A DNA stretch of 64,000 bases from Andrena cerasifolii (Eukaryota > Arthropoda > Insecta > Hymenoptera > Andrenidae), in contig NC_135130.1 of NCBI RefSeq assembly GCF_050908995.1, forward strand, positions 5,821,001 to 5,885,000, written 5' to 3'. The position numbers and the translations under genes are program-made. The notes below the pieces were generated by a model. The model saw nothing but the letters and a program-made list of their open reading frames with translations. It was not told where the DNA came from and did no database searches. The first letter of the stretch is position 1. Each line of letters opens with the position of its first letter. This document shows positions 1 to 10,649 of the stretch, one piece after another.

Positions 1-2500
1 GTTTCTCGACATACGCAATCTAGGCCCGAGCACCCACTGAAGTGGTTAATGGTGATTCCCATGGCGAGTCGTCGAAACGGCGCATCTGTTGTACAACGGG
101 AACTTTTAAATCCAGCGTATTATTGGAACTCTAATTTCGTTTCGCGGTCCAGCGAGCATCCGACGCGAGGGCAATCTCGAAATGACTAGTGGCGCGAAGA
201 TACCGCGTTCTCCGCCCCCGTTAGGAGGAGGGGCGGCTTTAATGTTTTTAATCTAATTCCCCCGCGTGCGAGTCCAGCGCGGAGCTTCTCCCCCGAGGAT
301 CAGACCCAGCTCGCTGGGGAATTTTGCATTGTGCATCCGTCGGGGGGTTGCAAGCCTCCCTTCCGAGGAATGCCCCGTGCGAATCCGGGCTGTGATCGAT
401 CGCGCTCCGTCCACGATTTCATTTCTCAAAGTCGCAGTTAGGAATATTCTTTATTACGCCATGTCCCGGCGTCGTTCTGCTCTTCTTTCGCTTTGGCCTG
501 GTTTTTTGTAGCCACCCCTAGCTCGGATTACGAGGAGGTATACGATTACACGGAGGATAGCGATACTTCGCCGTGGATAGCATCGCGAGGCTTCAAAGTA
601 ACGAGATAGTGTATTTTTGTATTTCTGAGATTCTACTCCCCACGGGTCGATATCCAACCCCTTCGTGTAGGAGGATTATTCCTCTGGACACGATGCACGA
701 TAAACACCTTCCCATTCACGAAATAGTTTCCTAGTTGGACGTTTTCATCCTGAAAAATTCAAACTTCACCCTCGGCGTTTCATAAGAACCCCTGCCGGGC
801 TTCACCTTGCCCCCAGACTGTGAAACAAATGGCTCCCACTGCTATCCAGTAGTAGATATAAGCGTAATTGAACATCCGGTATCTACTTCGTTCTTCATCA
901 GGAATAATAATCCAGAGAGGGAATCGAGTTGCGCAAAATGGATCGGCCATCGATCAGCACAGCAGCTATGATTTTGGCCCACTCAATTTTCGCTAATCGA
1001 TGATATCGTCTAATGAACAGGCGGTGCATAATTCGCTTCCGAACTTCCGCCCATTACATCGAACTGTTTCCGCGGCAGCGGCACCACCCTCATGACCGAA
1101 ACGGGGTGGGTGGCGGTGGACGTGTCGAGGGCGTCGAGACGTTCGCATGGACGTAATCGGTTGGGCCTGGGCACAGGTTTTATCGGCGATACACCGGCGG
1201 CTCGATAAATCGCCGGGTTAGAACTTTGCTCGCAATTAGTATGGTAATGCGTCCAGCGTGGAGGGCTGAAACGGAGGGGGGGAGAGACGCGGAGGGGGTG
1301 TGCGTTGATTGTATCGAGGATTAGAAATTGAATCCCCCGGGAAATTATGGAAAACAGACTGTGGATTGAAAGTATCGATGATATCGCCGAATACGAATGC
1401 ACCCTTCTTTGGGGACCGAATGGCCCAAGACTCGCGGCGGAGTCAGTTGAAACTGTAACAAAGGGTGAACGTAGATTTTACAATTCTTGTTTCTTATTTT
1501 TTGAAATTGTTCACCATGATGTCAGAAGCTAGATGTATTCTGATAGTGGAATAAGATTTCTGATTTGATTAATGGTTAGGTGTTTTAGTGGAGGATCCTC
1601 TGAGTTGAAAGCGGGGTGTCTTTTTTGCTGTGGGTTGTGGGATTTGATGGGTTGAGGTTATGGAATGGCGAAAGTATTGGAAGCTTGTGTTGCCTATAGA
1701 GTTGCATCGGTTTCCAATGAGAGCTACGCTTTTGAGCGGTTCATCTCGATCCAGGAAGTTCGAGAGGAGGCTCCAGGATTAATCGCATCATGCCGCTCAT
1801 TAGCAATAATTCAATACGCGCAGCTGTGTGTCCTGTTGCATAATTGATTGTTTAGAGCGGCGCATATGTAATCGCGCGTTTCGCTGCTGATCGTATTAAC
1901 CAGCACACGATAATCTAACGTATTAGACGCGGGGATCTGGAGGCAGGGAATTGATGAAAGTGGCGGGGGCAAGCACGGTGCGGCGCAGAAACTGGAAAGC
2001 ACGAACGTGGAAAACGAACATGAAAAAGATAAGAAAAGAAAGAAACAGAAATTGCAGGGACAAGAAAAGTTGTATGCACTCTAGAACTCGAAATGGTAAA
2101 GAAGTTAGGACATCAGGGAAAAGAAAGGTGTAGCGATACTTCCGCAATCGCCACAAGATGGCATTTCAAGCGATCCTGCTCTCTCGCAAGTTCTCACTCG
2201 ACCATCGATTTCAATATATACCTGTTTTGGCCTGTACAGCTAGACCACGCAGACTTGACGCTATTATTGTGTTTGCGCAAGCAGGAGGTAGGAGAACGTT
2301 CCACATCCCTTATTTAAAGAAATTCTTCTCAACGGGGATTCTCATGACCACGAGCGCTTAACCGCGACGACTAAAATAATTATGAATATTAGTAAATGAG
2401 AACCCAAATAATTGTGCTGGGTTCGAGTGACCCACAACTATAATACTTTAACACTGACCTACTGGAGTCTCTACTTAGGTTCTTAACAAGCCTGGGTCTG
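1..2500. other. Gene-free unique sequence
   Basis: I see no coding gene, RNA gene or mobile element. Open frames here are short, overlap on both strands and contain no motif I know. A purine-rich stretch on the plus strand lies at about 1928-2135 and is dominated by GAAA and AGAAA runs. A short imperfect hairpin near 2419-2440 (GGGT...ACCC) is noted but not assigned. Confidence 0.6.
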
Positions 2501-2520
2501 CTAAAAGTACCTTAAAAGGG

Positions 2521-2940
2521 AACACCCCGAACCCAAAAATTCAAAAAATTCTGAAACTTCGTAAATATGTAGGGAATTTCCTCCTGATTACAAAACAATT
2601 TTTGTTTGCTGCCTAAATTCACTCTAAGGGGGTGTAATTGACCCCCGAAAATCCGGTTATTTTCCGATTTTGTGTTATAACTCGTGAACTGTAAAATAAT
2701 TTGTTTACCAAATTATAGATCTAATTAAAAGAAGTAACTTTTGTCTTGAAACTTTTTTTCTATCTCTTACAGTTCGCGAGTTATAACACAAAATCGGAAA
2801 ATAGCCGAATTTTCGGGGGTTAATTTTACTTCCTTCGAGTGAATTTGGGCAGCAAACAAAAATCCCGTGGTAATCAGTAGGAAATCCCCTACGTATTCGC
2901 AAAGTATCAGAATTTTTTTAATTTTCGGGTTCGGGATCTT
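2521..2940. mobile_element. Foldback (long inverted repeat) element
   Basis: The left arm at about 2521-2692 is repeated as its reverse complement at about 2767-2940, separated by a spacer of about 74 bases. Both arms share, in the same order, a CCGAACCC-type outer end, a TTTTTGTTTGCTGCC block, a CCCCCGAAAAT block, and an inner TTCCGATTTTGTGTTATAACTCG block. The arms have diverged, so this is an old insertion. There is no coding capacity. The structure fits a non-autonomous foldback or MITE-like DNA element; the superfamily cannot be named because no clear target duplication is visible. Confidence 0.8.
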
Positions 2941-2949
2941 CCTTTGTTA

Positions 2950-5840
2950 GCCAACCTTATTGATGAGTCCCACTAGTAGGCCCCAGCACGAAACACACAC
3001 TTCCATCATTTCCTCCGTTTCTGTTCTTCCGTCTACTTTCAACTCTAAACACCTACACCTTCCTTCTCAAAGGGGAGGAGATCCCAGACAAAGAGCATCA
3101 GATCACAACAGACCCAATTGTGTTCGAATGCCTATAGGCACGGACCAAAGAGCAAAGATCGAACCAGAAATAGAAGCACAGGCCAGGAAAAGACAGAAAC
3201 AATGGAACGTTCTAGATCCCCGTAAAGATAGGCTTGCCAGTGAATCGATCAATGCGAAGGGGGCAGATATTCTCTGGAGGGATACGCGCTAAAAACACCG
3301 CTGCGTAACTTGGTGTACGCGTTGTCCGCCCACGCGCACGAGGACCACCATGGAGAGCGCGCGAGCGGTTGCAACGCTGGCGCGACTGTAGCAGCGCCTT
3401 TCGAAATCACTTAAACTGATTAGGCCGCGAACTCGCCCAGGGTGGCCCGTGATTTACGGCCGCCAGGCAATTTCACGTTTTCGATGGCCGAATGGTCGCG
3501 CTCGTTGCGTGGTAGTCGTAAAACAGCACGTGCCACCGCCTTTGCCGGGTTAATGGCACATCTTGATGGAATACGCGGGCCAAGGTGTGCTTCCTCTTGC
3601 GCGCACGAAGAGCGAGTACCCTGCGGCTGGCAGAGATGGCGCTGTTCCGGTTCAGTGATCATAGAGCTATCGAGCTCAGAGATGGAAAACTACGGATTCT
3701 GTTGAATATCGGTGCTCAAGCTACTCGCAACGCCCACTCGTTCTTCTTTCCTTTTTTTTTGATATCTCATCCGGGGCGCCAAGATTTCCTTCAATTCAAC
3801 GCTCCATTCAGTTTCATAGGCCTGCGGAATTATATTATCACTTCAATAGGGAAATCTGATTCCAAAGGGAATAAACGAGCAGCGAAGTCGATTGCGAAAC
3901 TGGTCCCAGCGACCGATGCTGATTTATTAGTCTGAAGCTGAGGAGCAGGCGAAGGCTGGCTGATAAACGAGCGCCGAGAAACACGCTGTCATGCCTCGAA
4001 CTCTTCAATCTATCTCGCCGTGGGCTCGCGAGGTGTCGCCATTAACTTTAATATCGGCCTCATTACACTGACTGGCCGATATTAAAACGCCAAAGCCCCA
4101 GCGTCCAATGATTAATCGGCGTAATTGCGTTTACTCGATTCCGTGATCGATCCGTTCGTCCTGGAAACGTACCTTTAATATTCATTCCGCCGGGCGTAAT
4201 TGCGGACCGGATGGCACGGGCTCCTCCGTCCCGAAGGCGAACGAGATTGTCATCCGTATGAATCGAAGCAATCCCGCGTACTTTTATCAAACGATAGCTA
4301 ATAGCGCATGCAGTACACTTATATCCACCCAATCTGCTAATTATTTCAATTACATCACGGTCTTTTGATTCGAATAGCGGCAACCCATTGTTGACACGAT
4401 TCATTCTGTCCTCTCTACTATTACGTAAGCCATGGCGGGAGATGCTCTGACTTCGCGTGATTTTCGTTTAGTCGCCTTCTGCACAACGATTTAACAGAAG
4501 CAAATGAGCTGATTTTGGGATGCACATGAGGTTGACAAGATATAAGGAGATTTCAGCAAAGCTCATTTCCGTTCGTAAACTCTAGCAGCCTCGATTTTGT
4601 TTATATTCAAAGCACACCTCGTACGCGTATACCTTTGTAGGCCAAAATGGAACTACCTGTATAAGCAAATTACGCCGTTCTCATGCTCAATAATTCCGAC
4701 GCGGTAAACCGCGGGAATCCAACGCCCCACGGCTCAATTAGGTCTATATTATTTTATGCAGGGCACGTTTAACTCCGGGACTTCATTCCACGACTAAATT
4801 CGAGTTTAGGCCGGAAGGAGGTTAACGCGCTCGCCACAGGTTCAGGTTCTTTCAGGGGAAGCGGGGCTAATTGGATAGGCCGCGGAGAATAATGCCTGGC
4901 CTTAAAAAAAATATTTCTTTTACCGTGACCCGCGTCGCGGGCCGTACCGTAGGGCCATTTCACTTCGGCGGTAATTAAACCGGGATGGAATGGAATTACT
5001 CTTTGAGCATACAGTGTCTCCGCTAGAACAAGACAAATGTAATAATGTACAAAAGGCCATTGAAAATGAGGGAAAAGTACTGATATCGACAGATGTTGGT
5101 TTAAACCTCGCTGGAGGTAATTGTTTATCGGTTGTGTGCGATTTAATAAAACAATTTCCCTCCGAAAAAGGGCTACGCAAATGGTCTTTGTTTGCTCCAT
5201 TAAAGCCGCGACCAATTCCTCTATGGCTTCGCGTATCCCTTTAACAATTTCGCGTTTTGAGGTTAGAGTGACGCAACGTCATCGATGCAGAGAACGATTT
5301 CACGACACGTCCCATCGAGTCGCGACGGCCGGAGCAGCTTCACGGGACATTTGGCCCGGGCCGTCTTCATTTTCCACTCGGCACGCGGGATTAATGCCCG
5401 GCTTAAATGTTTGCTGGGCGCGCGAGAACGCGCGCAGGCAGCGTGTCAAGTGATGGAATTAATCGTAGATGGATCCCTCGAGGGTGGTGCATGATTCACC
5501 AGGAACCGCATCGCGCCACACCCCGCCGCAAAATGGTGTGCATGCTGCACACGATTACGCGACAGTGGGGTGCACACGCGCGTTGCGGAATAGGGGGATC
5601 GCGATGAAGGGACAAGTTGGAGACAGGTGGGGTAAGAGTTGTTGTTCGAGTTGCCAGATACACTTGGATGTTGATGCAGTTTCTCGGTGTCGCGTGCTTT
5701 CGAGTGCGGGGATGAAGGTGGACGTGGATTTTGTAGCTAGATGAGGCAGTCAAAGGGGCATATCAAACTCGGAGATTGATTGTGGCTGAGGTCGCAGGGA
5801 ATTGCTGCGATTAGATAGTGTGAGCTGTATAGAAAGGTGT
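2950..5840. other. Gene-free unique sequence
   Basis: This is mixed GC-rich and AT-rich sequence without recognisable genes or repeats. Open frames up to 148 codons (minus strand, 4769-5215) overlap other frames of similar length and show no domain, signal peptide or family motif, so I do not call them. Confidence 0.55.
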
Positions 5841-5849
5841 TTTGGTGTG

Positions 5850-6150
5850 TGATCACAGTTAAGCTTATTCCCACACAAGATTTCGCCAGAAGGAAGAATT
5901 GCAAGCGGTATTCTCTGAACCCCGAACGAAGAGATTTAGTCTACATCAGGGGCAGTGTATCTAGGGTAGCAGTCAATCCTGACCACACTCAAGTTTCTTC
6001 CCAGAGAAGAAAATTGACTAAGGACCAGAAACCCCAGTAGTCTCCTTTAAACGTCCAACACAAATGTTTCCTCAATTTCTGTGTCAATGCACCTAAGTTA
6101 GCACCCAAACTTGACCACACTGAAACTTACCCTCACGCGAGATGACTGCC
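5850..6150. repeat. Degenerate tandem repeat, about 131 bp unit
   Basis: Three related blocks begin near 5850, 5980 and 6113. Each starts with a TGACCACACT-like motif (TGATCACAGT in the first) followed by a CTTATTCCC or CTTCTTCCC-like stretch and a GAAGA/GAGA segment. Spacing is close to 131-133 bases. The units are strongly diverged, so this is a decayed minisatellite with no coding content. Confidence 0.5.
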
Positions 6151-6159
6151 CAAGAACCA

Positions 6160-7222
6160 TAAGCTCCAACTTGCATCCTTCAAAGCCAATTTCGCTGCAA
6201 CAAAAGTGAACCCAACCCCATCGCGTTGGATTAGAAGGCGAACGTTTCCGTATTAGGGTGGCACGGGATGCAAATACACGGGGAGCATTTCGACTGCGGG
6301 CGCAGTGTGTGCGTGACGCAGCATATGCTGCGATATTCTGCGGTCGAATTTACACACACAGGCGGGTCGGTCGGGTGCACATACGGCTGCCGGCACACCC
6401 GCGTCTCCGAGGGATCCTCGTATCTGCGCGAACAGTAAGAGCATCGATCACACACCGGGGACAATATTGGCATGATAATCGGAAGGGATTCGGCATGGTT
6501 ACGCAGTAACACGGGCTAAGGGGGCCCCATGATCGTAGGACGGATCAGGGGGTTCGCGGAGCACGATTATTGCTGCTCACATGGGGGGCGGCTTCATAAA
6601 TAATGGTCGTTGGAAGAGTGGGCGCAATATGGCGCGACTTCATGCGATACATGCGACACGATTGCACGTTCCTACGGATGTTTGCCACTTCTCTTCATTT
6701 TCACGGAGTTGGGTGCTGATGGAGGGGGGGTAGGGCACGATATTTCGGGGGTACGAGAGGCTGGGTGGGTGGGATTCGTTGGTTTTTTTTGGGGTGTAAA
6801 AATTGGCGACCTTTTGTCCTCGTGAGGGGAGTGTGTGGCATTGTGTGTTGGGAAGTTTGATGTTTGAGAATGTTGGTGAGGAGTAGGGGGTTCTAGCTTT
6901 GAGAACATGATGGTATGGTACTACAGTGGGTGATCAAGTTATATTTGAGCGACAGAACGAAAAATATGTTCTTCGTGTTTGTGTAGAAATAAAATCATCC
7001 ACGTGACAGATAATATTGCCACACAGCGTTGCCAAGTGTATATTTGCACTTTTCAAACATCAATGCTTCGTAAAAAAAATAAGAATTCAGTGTAACTAGG
7101 CTTTAATGTAAAATCGTGAATTTATGCAAGTGGCTCTAATAATTTGAACATTGTATTTGAGTACTCTTATTCTAATACACTGTTGTTATGTATCGATATA
7201 CTTGCTAGTATTTAACTATACA
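6160..7222. other. Gene-free sequence with G-rich tract
   Basis: No gene is visible. A perfect 14-base palindrome (GCAGCATATGCTGC) sits at 6318-6331. A G-run cluster lies at about 6722-6774 on the plus strand, with GGGGGGG, GGG, GGGGG and then three GGG runs separated by single bases. It could form a G-quadruplex. From about 6930 the sequence becomes AT-rich. Confidence 0.5.
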
Positions 7223-7224
7223 TA

Positions 7225-7758
7225 CAGTGGCGGGCGAAAGAAAGTTTACAACTTTTAAAATCGCATAACTTTTTTGGAATTAGTCCAAACGAATTTTTGA
7301 AAAAAATACAATTGGTCGGAATAGCAAAAAAAATTGTAAATGTTTTTTAAACTTTTTTCTTGTGAGTCTGTAATGAAAATTCAAGAAACCCGTTCGTAGA
7401 TTGAAGTATCGCTGATTTTGGGAATTTCGAGATTTTCGACCTTATTCTGCGATCTTTAAGTGTTTACAGCTCAGAGCAACGTTACTCGATTTTGATGAAA
7501 TTTTAAGCATGCATACAACTTACTTCAATCTACAAACGTTTTTTTTTAATTTTCAGTACAGGCTCACAAAAAAAGTTTAAAAAATATTTACTATTTTGTT
7601 TGCTATTCCGACCAATTGCGTGCTGTTCAGAACGACGAAACACGTCACTTAGCAAACTAATCCTTCTAGCTTCTGAAAAAAAAACTCATGTCGTTTGGAC
7701 CAATCCTAAAAAAATTATGCGACTTTGAAAGTTGTAAATTTTCTTTCGTCCGCCACTG
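7225..7758. mobile_element. Tc1/mariner-like MITE (534 bp, TA-flanked)
   Basis: The element starts CAGTGGCGGGCGAAAGAAAG and ends with the inverted form (…CGTCCGCCACTG), and it is bounded on both sides by TA (7223-7224 and 7759-7760). Long inverted arms run at about 7225-7407 and 7522-7758. The left arm lacks about 55 bases present in the right arm (the segment around CACTTAGCAAACTAATCC). It encodes no transposase. CAGTGGC-type ends with a TA duplication are typical of Tc1/mariner relatives. The copy at 9811-10127 shares much of the internal sequence, so both belong to one non-autonomous family. Confidence 0.85.
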
Positions 7759-7760
7759 TA

Positions 7761-9496
7761 TGTGCACAGTGATTTTACTGTAGTAGAATATTGTACCTGT
7801 ACATTCCCTTCTCCGTAAGATTTTAACCAGTGCCCTTGTATTATAAATTACAATTGGTGCCAATCGCTTTTACAAAATGAATCTGCTTAATAAAACACGT
7901 CGCAACGCTGCAGTTAGTAATTCACGAGCAGAATATGGTATTATGCGCTTCCATTAAATGTAATATCAAATATAAATTAACGATTGCTTCATAAACGTTC
8001 GCTCGAGCCTGCAGCGATTATTACAGTCGCCATTTATAATTACACACGATGTAATTTATAGTTTCGATTATGCACAAAGTATGCCGCCAATGAATGTAGA
8101 ATATTCCGCGGCAACAAGTCCACGGTCGCGAGCCTCTATCCACATATTGACAATTTGACGATCGTCTGCGGTACGGTGTCGCTCCTAGCAAACACTCCGC
8201 GATGCTATTTAAAATCCGGAAAATTACCAATGCACAATCTACACCCCCGCGGTGTTTCCTAATTCGTCGAGTAAAAATCTGCATTCAGCATCCAAAGATC
8301 ACTCGTCGTCATTTCTCACCCCGAGACAAAGGCGATCCACCCCCGAGGAGCTCCCCACGAATTCTTCTCTCGCTATCTGTATCGATCCCCCATAAATCTA
8401 GATCTCCGAGACGAAAGGATTTGCTGTCTCGACACGAACCACCCCCAGAAGAGAAGCACGAAATTCCGCCACCACCCTCTCCATTCCACGCGTGTCGATT
8501 GATTTCACGAGACGCGAGCGGCGACGTCGACGTTCCACGACGATCCGCCGAGGGGGAGGTCGCGTCCAGGCCACCCCCTTCGGTCCACCCTCCGCGACGC
8601 GGTAATTAATAATTATATCGGAGAAAGTACGAGGCCGGTCCAAGTTATAATTACACCGGGAACAATCAACAACTAGTAGCTCGTCGAAGGGGGTCAATTG
8701 TGGGGGCGGAGGGGGTGGGTTAGGGGTGAGTTCGAAGGCAGGATTCGAGAGGGAGTTGGGCGAGGAAACTCTCTCGAGACACCGTACACCCAGCTTGACA
8801 GGGAACTTTATTCCTCGCAGCCTCGTCTCACTACCCTCCTACCCCTATTCCCCCCTTTTTCCTCCCTCGCCTCTGTTCCTTTCTTCTTTTTTTTTTCATC
8901 CCTGCAGCTCCTTTATCCGAAGGTCTCGGCCCTCGAGTGCACGAGTCTCGAGGTCGTCTTCTCTCCACTCATTCAGTTTATCTCCCGGCCCCCGAGCCAC
9001 CCCCGTCCCGTCTTCCTGCTTCCGGGCACTTCATTCAACCGTGAAAGGAAAAGTTTGCAATGAAATAAGTAGCGAGCGAAGCCCCCGGGATCATTATGCT
9101 CGAGAACGGGGGTGGGCCGAAGCTGGGCTGCTTGTAATCGTTGCTTCGAACAGGCTTGGACTCTAGGAAAGGTGTGCATGCACGGATCCCCGTTACGGGG
9201 GCAGGCACTAGGTAATTAAACACCCCACCTTCTTCTTTCCTGGCAGGAATTTGCGACTTCGTTCACTGGGTTTCGATTTTAATTTGTTGGAACAGGCGGT
9301 GAAAGTTTCTGCATATATATTGAAGTTGGGGATTACAAAGTGCTGGGCATCTTCGGGCTGCACCTTGTCGAATAACGGCTCTTCCGGCTCTCGTCCATTA
9401 GAAAGTGTAGACACCTTTGTTAAGCTGGAAGCTGCTGATTGCCCTGCTGCTGATCGAGAGGTTTATTCTTATTCCTGTTACATAGTCGAGAACAGG
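7761..9496. other. Gene-free sequence with a G-quadruplex motif
   Basis: AT-rich sequence to about 8200 gives way to a CpG-rich block at about 8230-9240. At 8702-8726 the plus strand has four G runs (GGGGG, GGGGG, GGG, GGGG) with short loops, a canonical G-quadruplex pattern. The C/T-rich stretch at about 8820-8910 is a pyrimidine tract. Open frames of 121-146 codons at 8698-9166 overlap each other, follow the composition bias and are not called. Confidence 0.55.
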
Positions 9497-10648
9497 AGTA
9501 ACAAGGGACATTAAACAACTGTTACACGCCGATTTTTATGGAACTCGGCATAGGTACAGGTAGAGTGCCTAAAAATATTAGACACATATTTTTTTTTAGA
9601 GGCGGAAATTCAGGTTTAGCGGGTGAAATTACACTTTAAAGTTAGGGGTTGCAAAACTGTTCTGTCGAATAACTCGAAAATTACTGGGGATAGAAAAAAT
9701 TGATATAGAAGAAAGTTGTGTGGTGTTCTGTGAGGAATAACATGTTATAGGCAGAAGTTCTCTAGAATCGCAGATGGCGCTGTTGTAGTGACAAAAAGTA
9801 TTTTCTTGTACAGTGGCGTGCAGAAGTATTCGGCCACTTTTTAAAATCGCGAAATTTCCGAATCAGCGATTTTCGACCTGATTCTGCGATCTTTAATAGT
9901 TTATAGCTCAGAGCAACGTTATCCGATTTTGATGAAATTTTAGGCTTGTATATAACATTTACTATTTTTTTGCTATTCCGACCCAGTGCATTTTTTTCAA
10001 AACAACGAATCACGTCACTTAGCAAACCAATCCTTCTAGCTTCTCAAAAAAAACTCAATTCGTTTGGATTAATTTTAAAAAAATTATGCGATTTTAAAGG
10101 GTGGCCGAATACATTGGCACGCCACTGTATATACCTATTTTCTAAAAATGCGCCAGTACACCCAACCAAAACGAAGCCTACATGATAATGTTTCCTCCAT
10201 TATTTAAAAATACCTGAAAATTAAAACAGGTCGATTTCTTTTGGGGTGTATGTGTAACATTATGGGGTGACTTCTGGACCCTATTATTCAACTTTACCCA
10301 ATGTTTAACCCCTTACCATTTAATTCCGAGGTTGTTGACCAAAGCATACTAAAGTAACACCCCATAAAAAAAACAAAAAAAATCCATAACGTCTCGGAGA
10401 GGTTATTTTAAGGCAAGGGTTTAACCAGCCCTCAGATTTATTCGAGGTATTTATCTCAGTCCCCAGTCATTTTCGAGTTATTCGACTAAATAATATTCCA
10501 AACCCCAACTTTAAACTGTAATTTCCCCCCTGCAAATGAATTTCCGCCATTAAAAAAAGAAAACATGTGTCCAATATTTTTAGACACTCTACCTGTCTGC
10601 CGAGTTTCACCAGAATCGGCGTGCAACATTTCTGCGACGTTCCTTGCA
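9497..10648. mobile_element. Foldback element carrying a nested MITE
   Basis: The arm at about 9497-9690 (ACAAGGGACAT, then CACGCCGATT, then GGTAGAGTGCCTAAAAATATT, then a CGAATAACTCGAAAAT block) is found in reverse complement at about 10447-10648. The two ends therefore bound a palindromic element of about 1.15 kb. It encodes no protein. Inside it, at 9811-10127, lies a complete TA-flanked MITE, so the foldback element is older than that insertion. The same outer sequence recurs at 20018-20112 and 24094-24522, which defines a local repeat family. Confidence 0.8.
9811..10127. mobile_element. Tc1/mariner-like MITE (317 bp, nested)
   Basis: The ends are CAGTGGCGTGC and GCACGCCACTG, flanked by TA at 9809-9810 and 10128-10129. 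The second shared block, GTATTCGGCCAC, is matched at the other end by GTGGCCGAATAC. The centre (ATTCTGCGATCTTTAA, AGCTCAGAGCAACGTTA) and right part (CACGTCACTTAGCAAACC) match the 534 bp element at 7225-7758, so this is a shorter member of the same family. It has no transposase reading frame. Confidence 0.88.
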
Positions 10649-10649
10649 A

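Noticed and set aside
2414..2440. B-box-like GGGTTCGAGTGACCC as a tRNA
   Set aside because: No A box or cloverleaf fits upstream; the motif is a small hairpin.
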